NCBI RefSeq assembly: GCF_013141765.1
Contig: NZ_WHOD01000052.1
Location: 124,001-188,000, forward strand
DNA from: Paenibacillus foliorum
GTDB lineage: Bacteria > Bacillota > Bacilli > Paenibacillales > NBRC-103111
Length of the DNA: 64,000 nucleotides
Reading direction: 5' to 3'
Shown here: positions 15,922-26,119 of the stretch, one piece after another
Layout of the letters: every line of letters begins with the position of its first letter
Numbering within the stretch: the stretch's first letter is position 1
The notes under the pieces: model-generated
The model's input: the letters and a program-made list of their open reading frames with translations, nothing else
Databases searched by the model: none
What the model was told of the DNA's origin: nothing
Made by a program: the position numbers and the translations under genes

Positions 15922-17478
15922 TTATTTTTTATTTACTTTCGAATACCATTCATTTGCCTTCTTGGTTACTTCATCACCGCCGGATTTTTTCCATTTTTCT
16001 ACAAACTCATCGAATTTTTCGATTGGATAATCGCCCATGATGATCTTGATTGCGTATTCTTGGAAAATCTTATGGGTGCTAATATCTCCATAGCCCTCGA
16101 AAACACTGTTAGGCATACCGTCAGCTGGAAGCAACTTTTGCGCAGGTTGGGATACTTCCCACATAGCCGGAATTTTTTTGCCGTATTCGGATTGGTTTAT
16201 AGCGACAATCTTTTTACGGAAATCCAAATCCCAATAAGATAAGCCGCTTAAAGCGAATTCTCTGGATTTAATTTGTGCCGGTGTGTCCTTCTCAGGCATG
16301 TATTTCACTTGTCCGTTTTCTTTGACCCATGTTTGATTCTCTCGGCCATATAATTGGAAGTTTTTACCTTCCTCTGTATACCACCAATCCAAATATTTCA
16401 ACACGTTAGCCGCGTTCTTCTCTGCACTCTTAGGAATCATATAATCAACAAACCCCATTGCTTTCTGGGAAACAAAGCCTTCGTAGCCTTCAACCTTAGG
16501 AACAGGAATGACGATCACGTCAGCCTTCGGGTTTTTCTGCTTCATTGCATTAAAGTTAAGTGTTCCTTCGCTTGGAATATGGAACCACATTCCCACTTGG
16601 TCATTTTTGATCTTAGCCGACCATGTGTCGCTCTTATTCAAGAAGGTTTCGTTATCCAAAAGCTTCTCTTTATAAAGGGTCTTAATAAACTCCAGAGACG
16701 CTTTCATGTTAGGCGTAATACCTGCGTAAACGAGCTTCCCATCAACCAAGTTCCAATCCGGGAAGCCTTCATACATTCCAACTCCATACATGGAGAACAA
16801 TTCATCCATCCATCGCGCACCTTCACGTCCGCTGGTTGGCAGTTCATCCTTTTGTCCGTTGCCGTTAGGATCCTTATCACGGAACGCCTTTAATACTTCC
16901 ACAAGCTCGGCCTGCGTTGTCGGGGTTTTCATGCCAACCGCATCAAGCCAATCCTTACGCATCATAATGCCTAGTCTTGGAAAGAGGTCATACTTAGGAA
17001 GATAATATATTTTACCGTCCGGAGATGCTGCGCGTACTTTATCCCAAGCCTCTTTAGGCATTGTTTTCCATAAGCTAGGAGCATATTTAGGCAGCAGATC
17101 GTCAAGCGCCAGGGCCGCCCCTTGCTTAATCATAATTTGATCGATATTACCACCCTGCCCATTCGGTCTCAAGAGATCAGGCAGATCGCCAGATGCAATT
17201 AATGTCTGAACCTTTTGAGTGTAGTCATTCCATGGGAAGGTTTCGATTTTCAAATTAACTCCGATCTTATCGGATACATACTTGGTGTCAGCTTCTGATG
17301 GTGTAGAATCCGGATCAATCGGTCCTTTAATTATACGAATGGAATCCGTGCCTTTCGATTTGTCGGCGCCGCCGGCAGCTGAATTCGTCTCCGTCTTGCT
17401 GCATCCTGCAAGTGCTCCTGCTAGAACCAAGCAAGCAGCCATTAATAGAATGCCTTTTTGTTTTTGATTTTTTTTCAT
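15922..17478 (-). CDS. ABC solute-binding lipoprotein, LplA/YtcQ type
   Basis: A 518-residue binding protein of the large LplA-type class (about 500-560 residues). The signal peptide ends in LAGC, followed by an Asn/Ala/Gly/Lys linker. The frame is open upstream, but the ATG at 17478 has a GAGGGGCGG site and a proper Lys-rich signal start. It is the first gene of the importer-GH95 operon. Relatives bind oligosaccharides such as rhamnogalacturonan pieces or glycan side chains. The GH95 neighbour suggests a fucosylated or galactosylated glycan here. Confidence 0.92.
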   Translation of the reverse strand: MKKNQKQKGILLMAACLVLAGALAGCSKTETNSAAGGADKSKGTDSIRIIKGPIDPDSTPSEADTKYVSDKIGVNLKIETFPWNDYTQKVQTLIASGDLPDLLRPNGQGGNIDQIMIKQGAALALDDLLPKYAPSLWKTMPKEAWDKVRAASPDGKIYYLPKYDLFPRLGIMMRKDWLDAVGMKTPTTQAELVEVLKAFRDKDPNGNGQKDELPTSGREGARWMDELFSMYGVGMYEGFPDWNLVDGKLVYAGITPNMKASLEFIKTLYKEKLLDNETFLNKSDTWSAKIKNDQVGMWFHIPSEGTLNFNAMKQKNPKADVIVIPVPKVEGYEGFVSQKAMGFVDYMIPKSAEKNAANVLKYLDWWYTEEGKNFQLYGRENQTWVKENGQVKYMPEKDTPAQIKSREFALSGLSYWDLDFRKKIVAINQSEYGKKIPAMWEVSQPAQKLLPADGMPNSVFEGYGDISTHKIFQEYAIKIIMGDYPIEKFDEFVEKWKKSGGDEVTKKANEWYSKVNKK

Positions 17479-17587
17479 GATAAACCGCCCCTCGCAATCT
17501 AAAATAATTAATGTAAAGCCTTGACTCAAATCCTAATTGAATGAGGATAGACAGGCAACGGTTCATATTCCTAGCCATATGCAAATA

Positions 17588-17626
17588 GCAAAAAACCGGG
17601 GCTTTTTAATATAAGCATACCGGTTT
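17588..17626 (-). terminator. terminator of the AraC-type regulator gene
   Basis: AAACCGG (17593-17599) pairs with CCGGTTT (17620-17626), with an inner GCTT/AAGC pairing. On the minus strand it is followed by TTTTTTG. It separates the regulator from the importer operon it probably controls. Confidence 0.65.
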
Positions 17627-17664
17627 ATTTTAAGCATACTCCTTGATACGCCTGGGGTTGAAGG

Positions 17665-19917
17665 CTATTTGGCCTGTTCTTTCAGCCATTCCCTATACTT
17701 TCCAGGGGTCATGCCTTTCATATTTCGAAAGACCCGAATAAAGCTGTTTTCATTCTGATAACCAACCATCTCAGCGATTTCAAAAATTTTATAGTCCGTG
17801 TCCTTAAGCAGCATTTCCGAATGTTCGATTCTCAGCTTCGTGAAATAATCATAAACCGTTTGTCCGGTTTCCTGCTTAAACAATTGGTTAGCCTGATAAA
17901 CACTTAATTGCGCCGAATCCGAAATATCCTTGACTCCCGTATTTTCACTCAGATGCTCCAGCATATAATCAATCATGCCTTGGATCGTCATATTCGTTTT
18001 GCTTACCTGTTTTTCGCGGAATTTGGATAAGATTTGACTAACGATGTCATTAAAATAGATTCTTAAATCATCGATGTCCATTGAGTTAATTTTGGGATAA
18101 AAATAAGGTTTCATTGCCGCCATAATGGGTCTGCCTAATCCTTCAGCTGTTTTCTCCAGGGAAATCTGAAGCTTCTCAAGGGCAGCCATCACTACCACCG
18201 GAGAGTAATCTTTTTCGTAGATAGCATTGAATAAACGGTCGACCCCATGCCACACCTGTGTGTCGCTTCCCGTTAGCAGAGGCTGACAGATCGCCTGAAT
18301 AAGCGCCTCATCCACGTCTGCCGTTAATCTTTTCTCCTGTGTTAAAGAGCTATATACCTTGCCATAACCCTGATACAGCCTTTCAGCTAGAGCCCTATTG
18401 GATTGACGATAAGACTGCGATAAACGTAAAACATCTTGGGTAGCTTCGCTGAGACCAATTGATATCGACATATTCAAATATCTTTGCGCCTCATCAACCA
18501 CCCTGCCGCATATGGACTCTATTTCGTTGGCATTCTCTTGTTTAGGCTGCAAAAGTAAGTAAAACCCTTCTTTCCCGTGCTGTACCATTAGGCTTCGATT
18601 GCTTTCATTAAAGCACTCCGCGGTGATATTCCCCAATGCATATAGCAATAATTCAGAATCACCCAGGCTATAAGGCTTGGACCATTCCATATAATGATCA
18701 ATTGAAACGGTCGCCATATAAAGCGGTCCTTGCTGCCACTCTGCAAAATGATCCTTCCATTTCTGATACAGCTCCACAGAATCCGCCTGCTCGAAGCAGG
18801 CATCTTCAAGAAATCTCTTCCGTATTTCCGGCATACTGGTTTTGATCTGTTTGGACATGAAAGAATGATCATTCAGAATTTTCGTAGTTAAATTTTCCAA
18901 ATCATGCAGATCGGGTTCATTATACGTCTTTTCTATCGGGATCAATAGCTTTCTCATCCGTCGGATAGGACGCAGCATTTGGTTATTCGTTATTACGATG
19001 AGAGCTACGCTCACGATAGCAAACAAAACTGAAACTAACAAAACAACGTTCCGAATCCAATACATGCCCTTAAACAATAAATCCTCAGGCAAAACCGACA
19101 CAAAGCTCCAGCTCGTATAATCGGATTTCAAAACATACAGCAAATACTTTTGACCGTTACTATAAAATGAGGTATTATGTACAGCTTGTGCTGTTTTCAC
19201 CACATCACCCAGTTGAGCGTCTTGAAGTCCGGCGGCATCCTTAACTAGAATAGGTTCGAAAGTAGCATCAAAAACAAAGTGGCTCCGTCCAAAATCATTT
19301 TCAACATAAATCTGACTGGAAAAAAACTTTTGAACCGGGATATTAATGACTAGAATGCCTTTTTTCTGTGCGTTCAGAATGATGGGCCTGAATAAAGAAA
19401 TATACATCTCTTTTCGGCTTTTATTTAGCCGCTCTTTTACAACCATACCCGTTATCGAATCAATATCCTTAAGCCAGTCACGATCGGCCAAGAGATTCAT
19501 GTTCGATATATAACCAACCGGATTACTCGCGGCAATTCTTTCTTTCTCGATATCATAGATATAAATGGATTCAATATTGTTGGAAATGCTGGCCGCATTA
19601 AGAAAATTGGTAATATTTGTTATTTTATCAAAATCATCTTGGCTGCTCTGGAGAAATTCAGTGGTTGCCGTATGGAGAATGACCTGTACAGCCGTCATGT
19701 CCACATTTTTTACAAACTGATCCGTTAAGTCTCGATCAATGGTTAATTTAGTCAATTCAGGAACAGCCATTTCCTTCTGCAGTATGCTCTTCGAAATTGC
19801 GTAGGATGCCAGACCGAGAGAGAGAATCAAAACAGAAATGACCAAGGTAAGGGTCATCAGCAATCGTGATTGGGAATTTTTCATCGTATATTTCAGCCAA
19901 AATAATAGACGTTTCAT
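17665..19917 (-). CDS. membrane-anchored AraC-family regulator with extracytoplasmic sensor
   Basis: A 750-residue one-component regulator. Membrane segments at about 19-42 and 290-312 enclose a Cache-like external domain. A linker and a degenerate GGDEF-like region (about 390-530) follow. The C-terminus (about 650-750) is a double helix-turn-helix AraC domain containing DISDSAQLSVYQANQLFKQE and IAEMVGYQNENSFIRVFR, ending with TPGKYREW. Such proteins in Paenibacillus sit next to LplA-type importers and are thought to sense the oligosaccharide outside and switch on the operon. It is immediately upstream of the importer-GH95 operon, in the same direction, with a terminator between. Confidence 0.9.
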   Translation of the reverse strand: MKRLLFWLKYTMKNSQSRLLMTLTLVISVLILSLGLASYAISKSILQKEMAVPELTKLTIDRDLTDQFVKNVDMTAVQVILHTATTEFLQSSQDDFDKITNITNFLNAASISNNIESIYIYDIEKERIAASNPVGYISNMNLLADRDWLKDIDSITGMVVKERLNKSRKEMYISLFRPIILNAQKKGILVINIPVQKFFSSQIYVENDFGRSHFVFDATFEPILVKDAAGLQDAQLGDVVKTAQAVHNTSFYSNGQKYLLYVLKSDYTSWSFVSVLPEDLLFKGMYWIRNVVLLVSVLFAIVSVALIVITNNQMLRPIRRMRKLLIPIEKTYNEPDLHDLENLTTKILNDHSFMSKQIKTSMPEIRKRFLEDACFEQADSVELYQKWKDHFAEWQQGPLYMATVSIDHYMEWSKPYSLGDSELLLYALGNITAECFNESNRSLMVQHGKEGFYLLLQPKQENANEIESICGRVVDEAQRYLNMSISIGLSEATQDVLRLSQSYRQSNRALAERLYQGYGKVYSSLTQEKRLTADVDEALIQAICQPLLTGSDTQVWHGVDRLFNAIYEKDYSPVVVMAALEKLQISLEKTAEGLGRPIMAAMKPYFYPKINSMDIDDLRIYFNDIVSQILSKFREKQVSKTNMTIQGMIDYMLEHLSENTGVKDISDSAQLSVYQANQLFKQETGQTVYDYFTKLRIEHSEMLLKDTDYKIFEIAEMVGYQNENSFIRVFRNMKGMTPGKYREWLKEQAK

Positions 19918-20070
19918 GCTGTTCTATCCACCTTATTGCTCAAGTCGTAGAAATAAACCTCTATGTGTTTCTGATAAGAGGTCCCACGCCTTATCTTATA
20001 CTACTTCCCTTAATTTGAAAACAAACCCGTAGAAAATGTATTAGAAAAAGCTTTATGAAAAGTTTGGAAA

Positions 20071-20101
20071 ACAAAAAAAATCCCACGATTCTAATCGTGG
20101 G
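20071..20101 (-). terminator. terminator of the PhyH operon
   Basis: CCCACGATT-CT-AATCGTGGG (20082-20101) is followed on the minus strand by ATTTTTTTTG. It lies 55 bp after the dioxygenase stop. The rest of 19918-20156 shows nothing else. Confidence 0.85.
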
Positions 20102-20156
20102 TACATGTAAATCCATCTCCGGTAAAACCAGTTCACGTTTCTGACATCGGCGCCAT

Positions 20157-20936
20157 TCAATCTTCAGTCAATTTACCCGTAAAGGTGTATTTTCTGAATA
20201 GTGGATTGATTCCGCTCAGCATGAGTCCCTGACCCCAGTTTACATGAGTATCTTTGGTCGGAGGATCTTCCGGGTCACGAACCTGGACAAGAATATTTCT
20301 TCGGGTCCGGTCACTTCGATTAATTGGAGATCCATGGATCGTCAAATAGTTAAAGAATAACACATCGCCTGCATCGGCCAAACAAGGAACCCCGCTCTCT
20401 ATCGGATATTCCTTGTGATTTAAATAATAGCTGCCAACATGCGGAAGAGGACCTGATTTGTGGGAGCCAGGTATGACATGTACGCATCCGTTCTCCTCGT
20501 TCGTATGATCCAAGTGAATGCTTGCGAGCATCATCGTATGCTTCTCGTGAGGGAAATACGGATAATCCTGATGCATCGGGAAGGCAGCGCCTTTTTCCGG
20601 CGGTTTGACCATCATTTTGGTATGGTGGAGCTGCACGTTATCACCGATCAGCTTGGTAAATACATCCACGAGATTCGAGTGTGTTATCATCCGGGTAAAT
20701 TGGGCGTCATGATAGTGCACATCGTGGAAGCCCTTAAGCACCAGCTTCTTCAATTCTTCCGGTGGTAAATAATCTCCTTGCCAGGCGTGGCTTCGATCAT
20801 ACTTGGAGGCAGCCGCCCGCTTCAGGAAGGTGTCCACCGAATTCCTAAACACTTCGATTTCCGCCGTGTTATAGACTCCTTTAACCAGCAGATAACCATT
20901 CTCATGATAAAATTCCACCTGTTCCGCAGTGATCAT
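20157..20936 (-). CDS. phytanoyl-CoA dioxygenase (PhyH) family protein
   Basis: A 259-residue Fe(II)/2-oxoglutarate oxygenase of the PhyH family. The facial triad is visible as His and Asp in MHQDYPYF (near residues 122-124) and the distal His in TIHGSPINRS, with an Arg nearby for 2-oxoglutarate. Members hydroxylate small molecules; those next to sugar importers are poorly studied. It is the last gene of the operon oxidoreductase-lipoprotein-permease-permease-PhyH, 41 bp after the permease. It may modify a methylated, acylated or otherwise decorated substrate, which is inference. Confidence 0.88.
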   Translation of the reverse strand: MITAEQVEFYHENGYLLVKGVYNTAEIEVFRNSVDTFLKRAAASKYDRSHAWQGDYLPPEELKKLVLKGFHDVHYHDAQFTRMITHSNLVDVFTKLIGDNVQLHHTKMMVKPPEKGAAFPMHQDYPYFPHEKHTMMLASIHLDHTNEENGCVHVIPGSHKSGPLPHVGSYYLNHKEYPIESGVPCLADAGDVLFFNYLTIHGSPINRSDRTRRNILVQVRDPEDPPTKDTHVNWGQGLMLSGINPLFRKYTFTGKLTED

Positions 20937-20977
20937 GTCGATACCTCTTTCCTTTTAACCTCTTTTGATTTATTGCG

Positions 20978-21868
20978 CTATCCTTTCACCGCTCCTATCA
21001 TAACGCCTTTAGTAAAGTATTTCTGTAAGAACGGATAAACGGCAATGATCGGGCCCGTCGCTACAACAATTGTGCAATATTTAATAATTTCGCTGATAGC
21101 CTCTTTATCACTGCCGCCGGAACCTGTAATCATACTATCGGTGCTGCTGTTTACCAAAATCTCACGTAAAAATAATTGCAACGGGTACATATCTCTTTTC
21201 TGTAAGTAAATCATCGCGCTGAACCAGGAATTCCAATGAGCCACTGCATAGAACAAAACCATTACTGAAAATACGGCTTTTGAAAGCGGCAATACAATTT
21301 TAAACAAAATGGTAAAATCATTGGCACCGTCCATCCTTGCAGACTCCTCCAAACTAACCGGGATTGCCGCAAAAGATGTTCTCATGATAATCAAGTTATA
21401 AGTATTGATAGCCCCCGGTATTAAGAGCGCCCACATGGTGTTGAACATGCCGAGATTTTTCACCAATAAATAGTTAGGAATCAAGCCTCCGCTAAAAAAC
21501 ATAGTAAAAATGATGATCATCATCATCGGATCGCGCAGCATGACCCCTTTTCTGGACAATACATAGGCTCCAATGCAGGTCATGAAAAGATTGATGCTTG
21601 TTCCTACCACCACATAGAGAAGGGTATTCGTATAGCCGGTTACTATATTTGGGTTTTTAAATACACTGATGTAGCCGTCAAGATTAAATCCCAAAGGCGA
21701 AAGAAGCAAACCGGAATGGCTTGCTAATTGAGATGGATTACTTAAGGATGCAAAAATAACGTATAGAAACGGGTACAGCGTAATTAGTGTCAGAGATAAC
21801 AAAAAGCATACATTCAATACACCAAAAATATTCTCAGCTATACTCTTTTTTTGATTCATTATTTTCAC
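20978..21868 (-). CDS. CUT1 ABC permease, LplC/YtcP type
   Basis: A 296-residue permease with six membrane segments and an EAA loop at EESARMDGANDFTILFKIVLPLS. It ends KYFTKGVMIGAVKG. It follows its LplB-type partner by 3 bp. The operon also encodes an oxidoreductase and a PhyH oxygenase, so the imported compound is probably altered oxidatively and not simply hydrolysed. Confidence 0.92.
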   Translation of the reverse strand: MKIMNQKKSIAENIFGVLNVCFLLSLTLITLYPFLYVIFASLSNPSQLASHSGLLLSPLGFNLDGYISVFKNPNIVTGYTNTLLYVVVGTSINLFMTCIGAYVLSRKGVMLRDPMMMIIIFTMFFSGGLIPNYLLVKNLGMFNTMWALLIPGAINTYNLIIMRTSFAAIPVSLEESARMDGANDFTILFKIVLPLSKAVFSVMVLFYAVAHWNSWFSAMIYLQKRDMYPLQLFLREILVNSSTDSMITGSGGSDKEAISEIIKYCTIVVATGPIIAVYPFLQKYFTKGVMIGAVKG

Positions 21869-21871
21869 TCC

Positions 21872-22843
21872 TTACCAAAGGCTTGTCTCGTTAACCTTTT
21901 TACTGAATTGATTAGTAGCTACCAAGAGCAGAAAATTGATAATCGAGTTAAACAGCCCTACTGCAGCACTAAAGCTGTAATTTGCTTCAAGAATACCTTT
22001 TCTATAAACATAGGTAGAAATAACATCTGAGGTTTCATAGGTAATCGGATTGTACAAAAGGAATATCTTATCAAATCCGACGTTCATCATGCTTCCCATT
22101 TTCAAAATAAAGAGGATGATGATAGTTGGCATGATCCCCGGCAGCGTAACATGCAGCATTTGCTTAAATCGTCCAGCCCCGTCAATCGTTGCTGCCTCGT
22201 ACAGATCCTGATCTATTCCAGCTAACGCAGCCAAATAGATAATAGATCCCCAGCCTAACTCCTGCCATATATTGGAGCCCACATAAATAGTTCTGAATAA
22301 TTCAGGTTTCAGCAGCATGGTGATTCTTTCCATACCCATGAAAGCTAACAGATCATTAATAATGCCGTTTCTCGAAGTGAAATCTACAATTAAACCGCAT
22401 AACACCATGACAGAGATAAAATGCGGCAGATAGGTTACCGATTGTACAAACCTTTTAAATATTTGTTTTCGCACCTCGTTTAATAAAAGAGCTAAAATGA
22501 TAGGTGCTGGAAAGCCAAATATTATATTATATAAACTGATTAAAAGAGTATTACGGAATATTCTTCCGAAATATACATCCTTAAAAAAATCACTAAAATT
22601 TTGAAACCCTACCCATGGGCTTCCCGAAATTCCTTTAATAGCGGAAAAGTCTTTAAATGCAATCGATGCGCCATACATGGGCCCGTAATCGAAGATCAAG
22701 TAATAGGCAATCACCGGCAAGGCCATGAAATAAACGATTTTGTTTTTAGATAAATCCCGCAGCAGTCTGCTAATAAAGCTGGCTTTTCTTCTCACAGACA
22801 CACTGCCGTAAAGTACCTGTTCACCGGTCTTTGCATTCCCCAT
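21872..22843 (-). CDS. CUT1 ABC permease, LplB/YteP type
   Basis: An LplB-like permease of 323 residues. The frame stays open upstream, but the ATG at 22843 (MGNAKTGEQ) has AAGGAG at 7 nt. Two upstream ATGs are too close to that site or have none. The signature VGFQNFSDFFKD and the EAA loop EAATIDGAGRFKQMLHVTLPGI are present, and it ends QFSKKVNETSLW. It is the partner of 20978-21868. Confidence 0.92.
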   Translation of the reverse strand: MGNAKTGEQVLYGSVSVRRKASFISRLLRDLSKNKIVYFMALPVIAYYLIFDYGPMYGASIAFKDFSAIKGISGSPWVGFQNFSDFFKDVYFGRIFRNTLLISLYNIIFGFPAPIILALLLNEVRKQIFKRFVQSVTYLPHFISVMVLCGLIVDFTSRNGIINDLLAFMGMERITMLLKPELFRTIYVGSNIWQELGWGSIIYLAALAGIDQDLYEAATIDGAGRFKQMLHVTLPGIMPTIIILFILKMGSMMNVGFDKIFLLYNPITYETSDVISTYVYRKGILEANYSFSAAVGLFNSIINFLLLVATNQFSKKVNETSLW

Positions 22844-22953
22844 CTGCATTCTCCTTTTAAGCAGGATAGTAAGCTTCATCTATTTCTACTAACAAGGACA
22901 CCATACGGGAATGAGTGTTCACTCCCGTATGGTTCGGTCAAACGGAAATCATG

Positions 22954-24633
22954 TTATTTTCTAGCCATATATCTGTCATAAGCGGCCTGTTGAATTTTTA
23001 TTGCATCTTCTATCCCCATACCCTTTAATGACTTCATGTAATTATCATACTCACTGATTGGCGTCTGTCCCATCACAAACTTAAGGAACTGTTCATCCCT
23101 ATACGTATTAACGCTAGACAAGATGGATGCAATTTTGGTTGACTCCTCAACCGTTGGCGTTACTCCCGGAGGCATCGTTCTATCGTATGAGCCTGCTTTC
23201 CACAAGCCAATAACTTGCTGCTGCTCCGGCAATGCCATACGTTGGTGCCAAATCTCAGGTGTCATTACGAAGGCCAAGCCACCAGAGCCTCTGGAATATT
23301 TAGATAATGCCTCATCAATAGACAAGCCCTTGGGATTATTGGTAATCTCAGGAAGCAGCTGTGGAGAACCATTTACCATCTTGTAGCTCTCGCCTTCGAT
23401 ACCAAAGGTATTGAGCAGCGCTCCTTCAGGACTGTAGCCGTAGTCTAACCACATAGCAGCTTCCTTGGCATATTTGCTTTTGGCAGATATAGCTACACCG
23501 CCGCCACTGGCGATCTTGATTTCATCAATATTAAAATTATAGGATTTAGTTCCTTTAACATATGGCGGAACCGTTCCTAACAATTTTACAGTCGGATCCT
23601 TGGCCTTCATCAATTGAACAAATCTTCCAAATGTTCCTGATGTGGAACCTGTCCATGACCCCGCGCGGTTACCCACTACTTTGGCATCAAATTGCTTGGC
23701 ATCGGTTAACGCAAAATCAGGATCAATCAAGCCTTCTTTGTACCATTTAGCTAATGTCGTGAGCGAGTCCTTATATTCAGGTGTGTAGGGTCCATACTTA
23801 ACAGTATCTCCGTCCTTATAAAAACCATAGTTGATCCCCCACGCCCTTACCCAGTTTTGTAAGTCCCCTGCTCCTTTAGGGGCTAGAGGGATCTCGTCAT
23901 TTTTCCCGCTGCCGCTAGGATTTTTTGTCTTAAAAGCTTTTAACACTTCATACCAGTCATCAATGGTTTCAGGTGACTTTAAATTCAGCTTCTCCAACCA
24001 ATCCTGCCGAATCTGCCATCCGAAGGTCTGGAAAGCGGGATTAGGATTAGGATTTACCTTTGCGTACTGATCAGGTGCTTGTGCCTCTGGAAATACATAG
24101 ATCGTGCCATCGTCTGTACGCATTTGTTTATTCGCTCTTGGGTCGGAATTCATAAATTTCTTAAGATTAGGTGAATACTTATCTACCAAATCATTGAGCG
24201 GCAAGATTACGCCATCCTTGATAGCCTTATTGGGTCCGCCGTTAAAATCGTTTATCCAGTTATAATAGATAAGATCGGGTATGTCGCCTGATGCAATCAT
24301 TAGGTTGAATTGTTCTTTGATGGCAGCCCCATCCATAGATGCAGGATGAATGAAATCAATATGTATGCCCGTTCTTTTTTCCAATTCTTTAAAAACTGCT
24401 ATTTCATTATAATTTTTCATAGTTGCCGCTACTTTGGCATCCATCGCGACAAACATCCTTAAAGTAATAGGCTTGCTTACTATCGGTAATGGAATTGTGC
24501 TTATACTCGCTTCTTCACTTTTCTGTGTGGAACCTGCCGGTTGTGTAGCATTAGAGCTGCAGCTCGAAAATACACTTGCGAGCAATGCAAAGGAAAGAGT
24601 AAAAGCTGAGGCCTTACCGAGTTTACCTTTCAT
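22954..24633 (-). CDS. ABC solute-binding lipoprotein, LplA type
   Basis: A 559-residue LplA-class binding protein. The signal peptide ends with VFSSC, followed by a Ser/Thr-rich linker. The middle has the INDFNGGPNKAIKDGVILPLNDL segment common in this class, and the C-terminus is helical with a lysine-rich end. It lies second in the operon, 40 bp after the oxidoreductase gene and 110 bp before the LplB gene. The ligand is unknown. Confidence 0.92.
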   Translation of the reverse strand: MKGKLGKASAFTLSFALLASVFSSCSSNATQPAGSTQKSEEASISTIPLPIVSKPITLRMFVAMDAKVAATMKNYNEIAVFKELEKRTGIHIDFIHPASMDGAAIKEQFNLMIASGDIPDLIYYNWINDFNGGPNKAIKDGVILPLNDLVDKYSPNLKKFMNSDPRANKQMRTDDGTIYVFPEAQAPDQYAKVNPNPNPAFQTFGWQIRQDWLEKLNLKSPETIDDWYEVLKAFKTKNPSGSGKNDEIPLAPKGAGDLQNWVRAWGINYGFYKDGDTVKYGPYTPEYKDSLTTLAKWYKEGLIDPDFALTDAKQFDAKVVGNRAGSWTGSTSGTFGRFVQLMKAKDPTVKLLGTVPPYVKGTKSYNFNIDEIKIASGGGVAISAKSKYAKEAAMWLDYGYSPEGALLNTFGIEGESYKMVNGSPQLLPEITNNPKGLSIDEALSKYSRGSGGLAFVMTPEIWHQRMALPEQQQVIGLWKAGSYDRTMPPGVTPTVEESTKIASILSSVNTYRDEQFLKFVMGQTPISEYDNYMKSLKGMGIEDAIKIQQAAYDRYMARK

Positions 24634-24673
24634 TGATAGTTCCCCCTATACATTTTATTAGTTACTAAGACTA

Positions 24674-25852
24674 TCACTGGGAATAGCTGATATCCATGAC
24701 TCCATCCTTAGTAGCCTTCTTTTCGTATCTGGAGCAACGGATAAGCTCATCAAGCTTTCTTTCATATTCGTCTGCATCCATAGGGAGCTTGATGGTTTGA
24801 TCGTTAAATGAAGATAGCATAATTGCGTTTGCAATGGTTAGCCCGTTGATACCCTCAGGTCCATGCGCGATAAGTTCCCCTCCGCCATTCTGGATTGCTG
24901 CAATAAACTTCTCGGTAACTACTCTGTGCCCGCTAGGAACGTTTACATTTACAGGGATTTCGGTATACCAATTTTCAACATTTCCCATCCTGCTTTGAGA
25001 TTCTTTAATAAAACGAAGCATGGACTCTCGGGTTCTATAAAAAACAATTTTATTATCTTCATAGATCAGCTTTCCATACTCTCCTACGATCTCCATACGG
25101 TTGGATCCAGGAGTTTCAGCGGTGGTTACTATAAAATGTCCAACCATTCCATTGTCATGCTCGAAGTAAGCCGTCACTTCGTCTTCGACTTCGATATCAT
25201 GGTATTTTCCAATATGGGCAAATCCATTGATGCGTGCCGGAACACCAAATAACCACTGGTAAAGATCAAGATTATGTGGACATTGGTTGGTCAAAATCCC
25301 TCCACCTTCCCCAGCCCAAGTAGCACGCCAATCGCCACTATCGAAGTAAAGCTGAGATCTGAACCATTTGGTATTAATCCAGGTAGCTCTTATTAATTTC
25401 CCCAGCTCACCGCCATCAAGGATATCTTTGATCTTTTTATGAAAAGGCAATGTCCTTTCTTGAAACATAATGCCAAAAATAATAGTTGGATCTTCTTCCC
25501 TTGCTCTCTCATAGGCGTCGATCGTCTTTTTGGCATCATTTACATGCACAGCAATAGGTTTTTCGCAAAGAACGTGGATTCCCTTATTGAAGGCATCAAT
25601 GGATATAGGCGTATGATCGTAATGCGGCACTGCTATTAGCACAGCCTCTATGCCTGATTTCTTAAAAAGCTCCGTATGGCTGTAGTAGGCTATCGTGTTA
25701 TATAACGCTGCTGTTTTATCGGCATTTTCTTTGACAACATCACATACGCCTACAAGCTCTACGTTATCCATTTGAGTCAGATACCTTAGATGGCTGTTTC
25801 CCATTCCGCCTAATCCGACTACTCCTAGCTTCACTTTACCTAATGTACTCAT
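24674..25852 (-). CDS. Gfo/Idh/MocA-family NAD(P)-dependent oxidoreductase
   Basis: A 392-residue sugar or cyclitol dehydrogenase. The Rossmann motif GVVGLGGMGNSH is at about 10-21, the EKP motif (CEKPIAV) near 97-103, and the active-site segment GGGILTNQCPHNLDLYQW carries the conserved His. Family members oxidise sugars, inositols or glycosides at ring hydroxyls. A GGAGGG site precedes the ATG. As first gene of the importer operon, divergent from an AraC gene, it probably acts on the imported compound. Confidence 0.9.
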   Translation of the reverse strand: MSTLGKVKLGVVGLGGMGNSHLRYLTQMDNVELVGVCDVVKENADKTAALYNTIAYYSHTELFKKSGIEAVLIAVPHYDHTPISIDAFNKGIHVLCEKPIAVHVNDAKKTIDAYERAREEDPTIIFGIMFQERTLPFHKKIKDILDGGELGKLIRATWINTKWFRSQLYFDSGDWRATWAGEGGGILTNQCPHNLDLYQWLFGVPARINGFAHIGKYHDIEVEDEVTAYFEHDNGMVGHFIVTTAETPGSNRMEIVGEYGKLIYEDNKIVFYRTRESMLRFIKESQSRMGNVENWYTEIPVNVNVPSGHRVVTEKFIAAIQNGGGELIAHGPEGINGLTIANAIMLSSFNDQTIKLPMDADEYERKLDELIRCSRYEKKATKDGVMDISYSQ

Positions 25853-26085
25853 TCAATAGCCCTCCATTTGGTTTGAACTGAATGTACAAAACGAACAAAA
25901 CGAAAGCGCATACAAAAACAAAATAGGGAGATAAAGGATAATACTATTACTCTGCTATTCTAAAATAGAATTAAAGATATATCATAGCTTTTTGTGATTA
26001 AAATATTGTTTTTTGTGCAGTTTTAGCAAGATGAAACTTTCAAAAACAGCTACAGTTAACCTAAAGATAAAATTCCTTCCATATC

Positions 26086-26119
26086 AAAAAAGGCATCCAT
26101 CTCCTTACGAGATAGATGC
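26086..26119 (-). terminator. orphan intrinsic terminator in the divergent region
   Basis: GCATCCATCTC/GAGATAGATGC (26093-26103, 26109-26119; one G-U pair on the minus strand) is followed on that strand by CCTTTTTT. No gene lies upstream of it on the minus strand before the AraC start. A weak promoter-like TTACAT-N17-TATTAT on the minus strand (about 26209-26237) could feed it. It would end a short RNA or act as an attenuator of the operon at 25852. The rest of 25853-26274 holds only promoter DNA. Confidence 0.6.

Noticed and set aside
16354..16893. 179-codon frame opposite the LplA-type lipoprotein
   Set aside because: Antisense shadow of a gene with a signal peptide and clear family membership.
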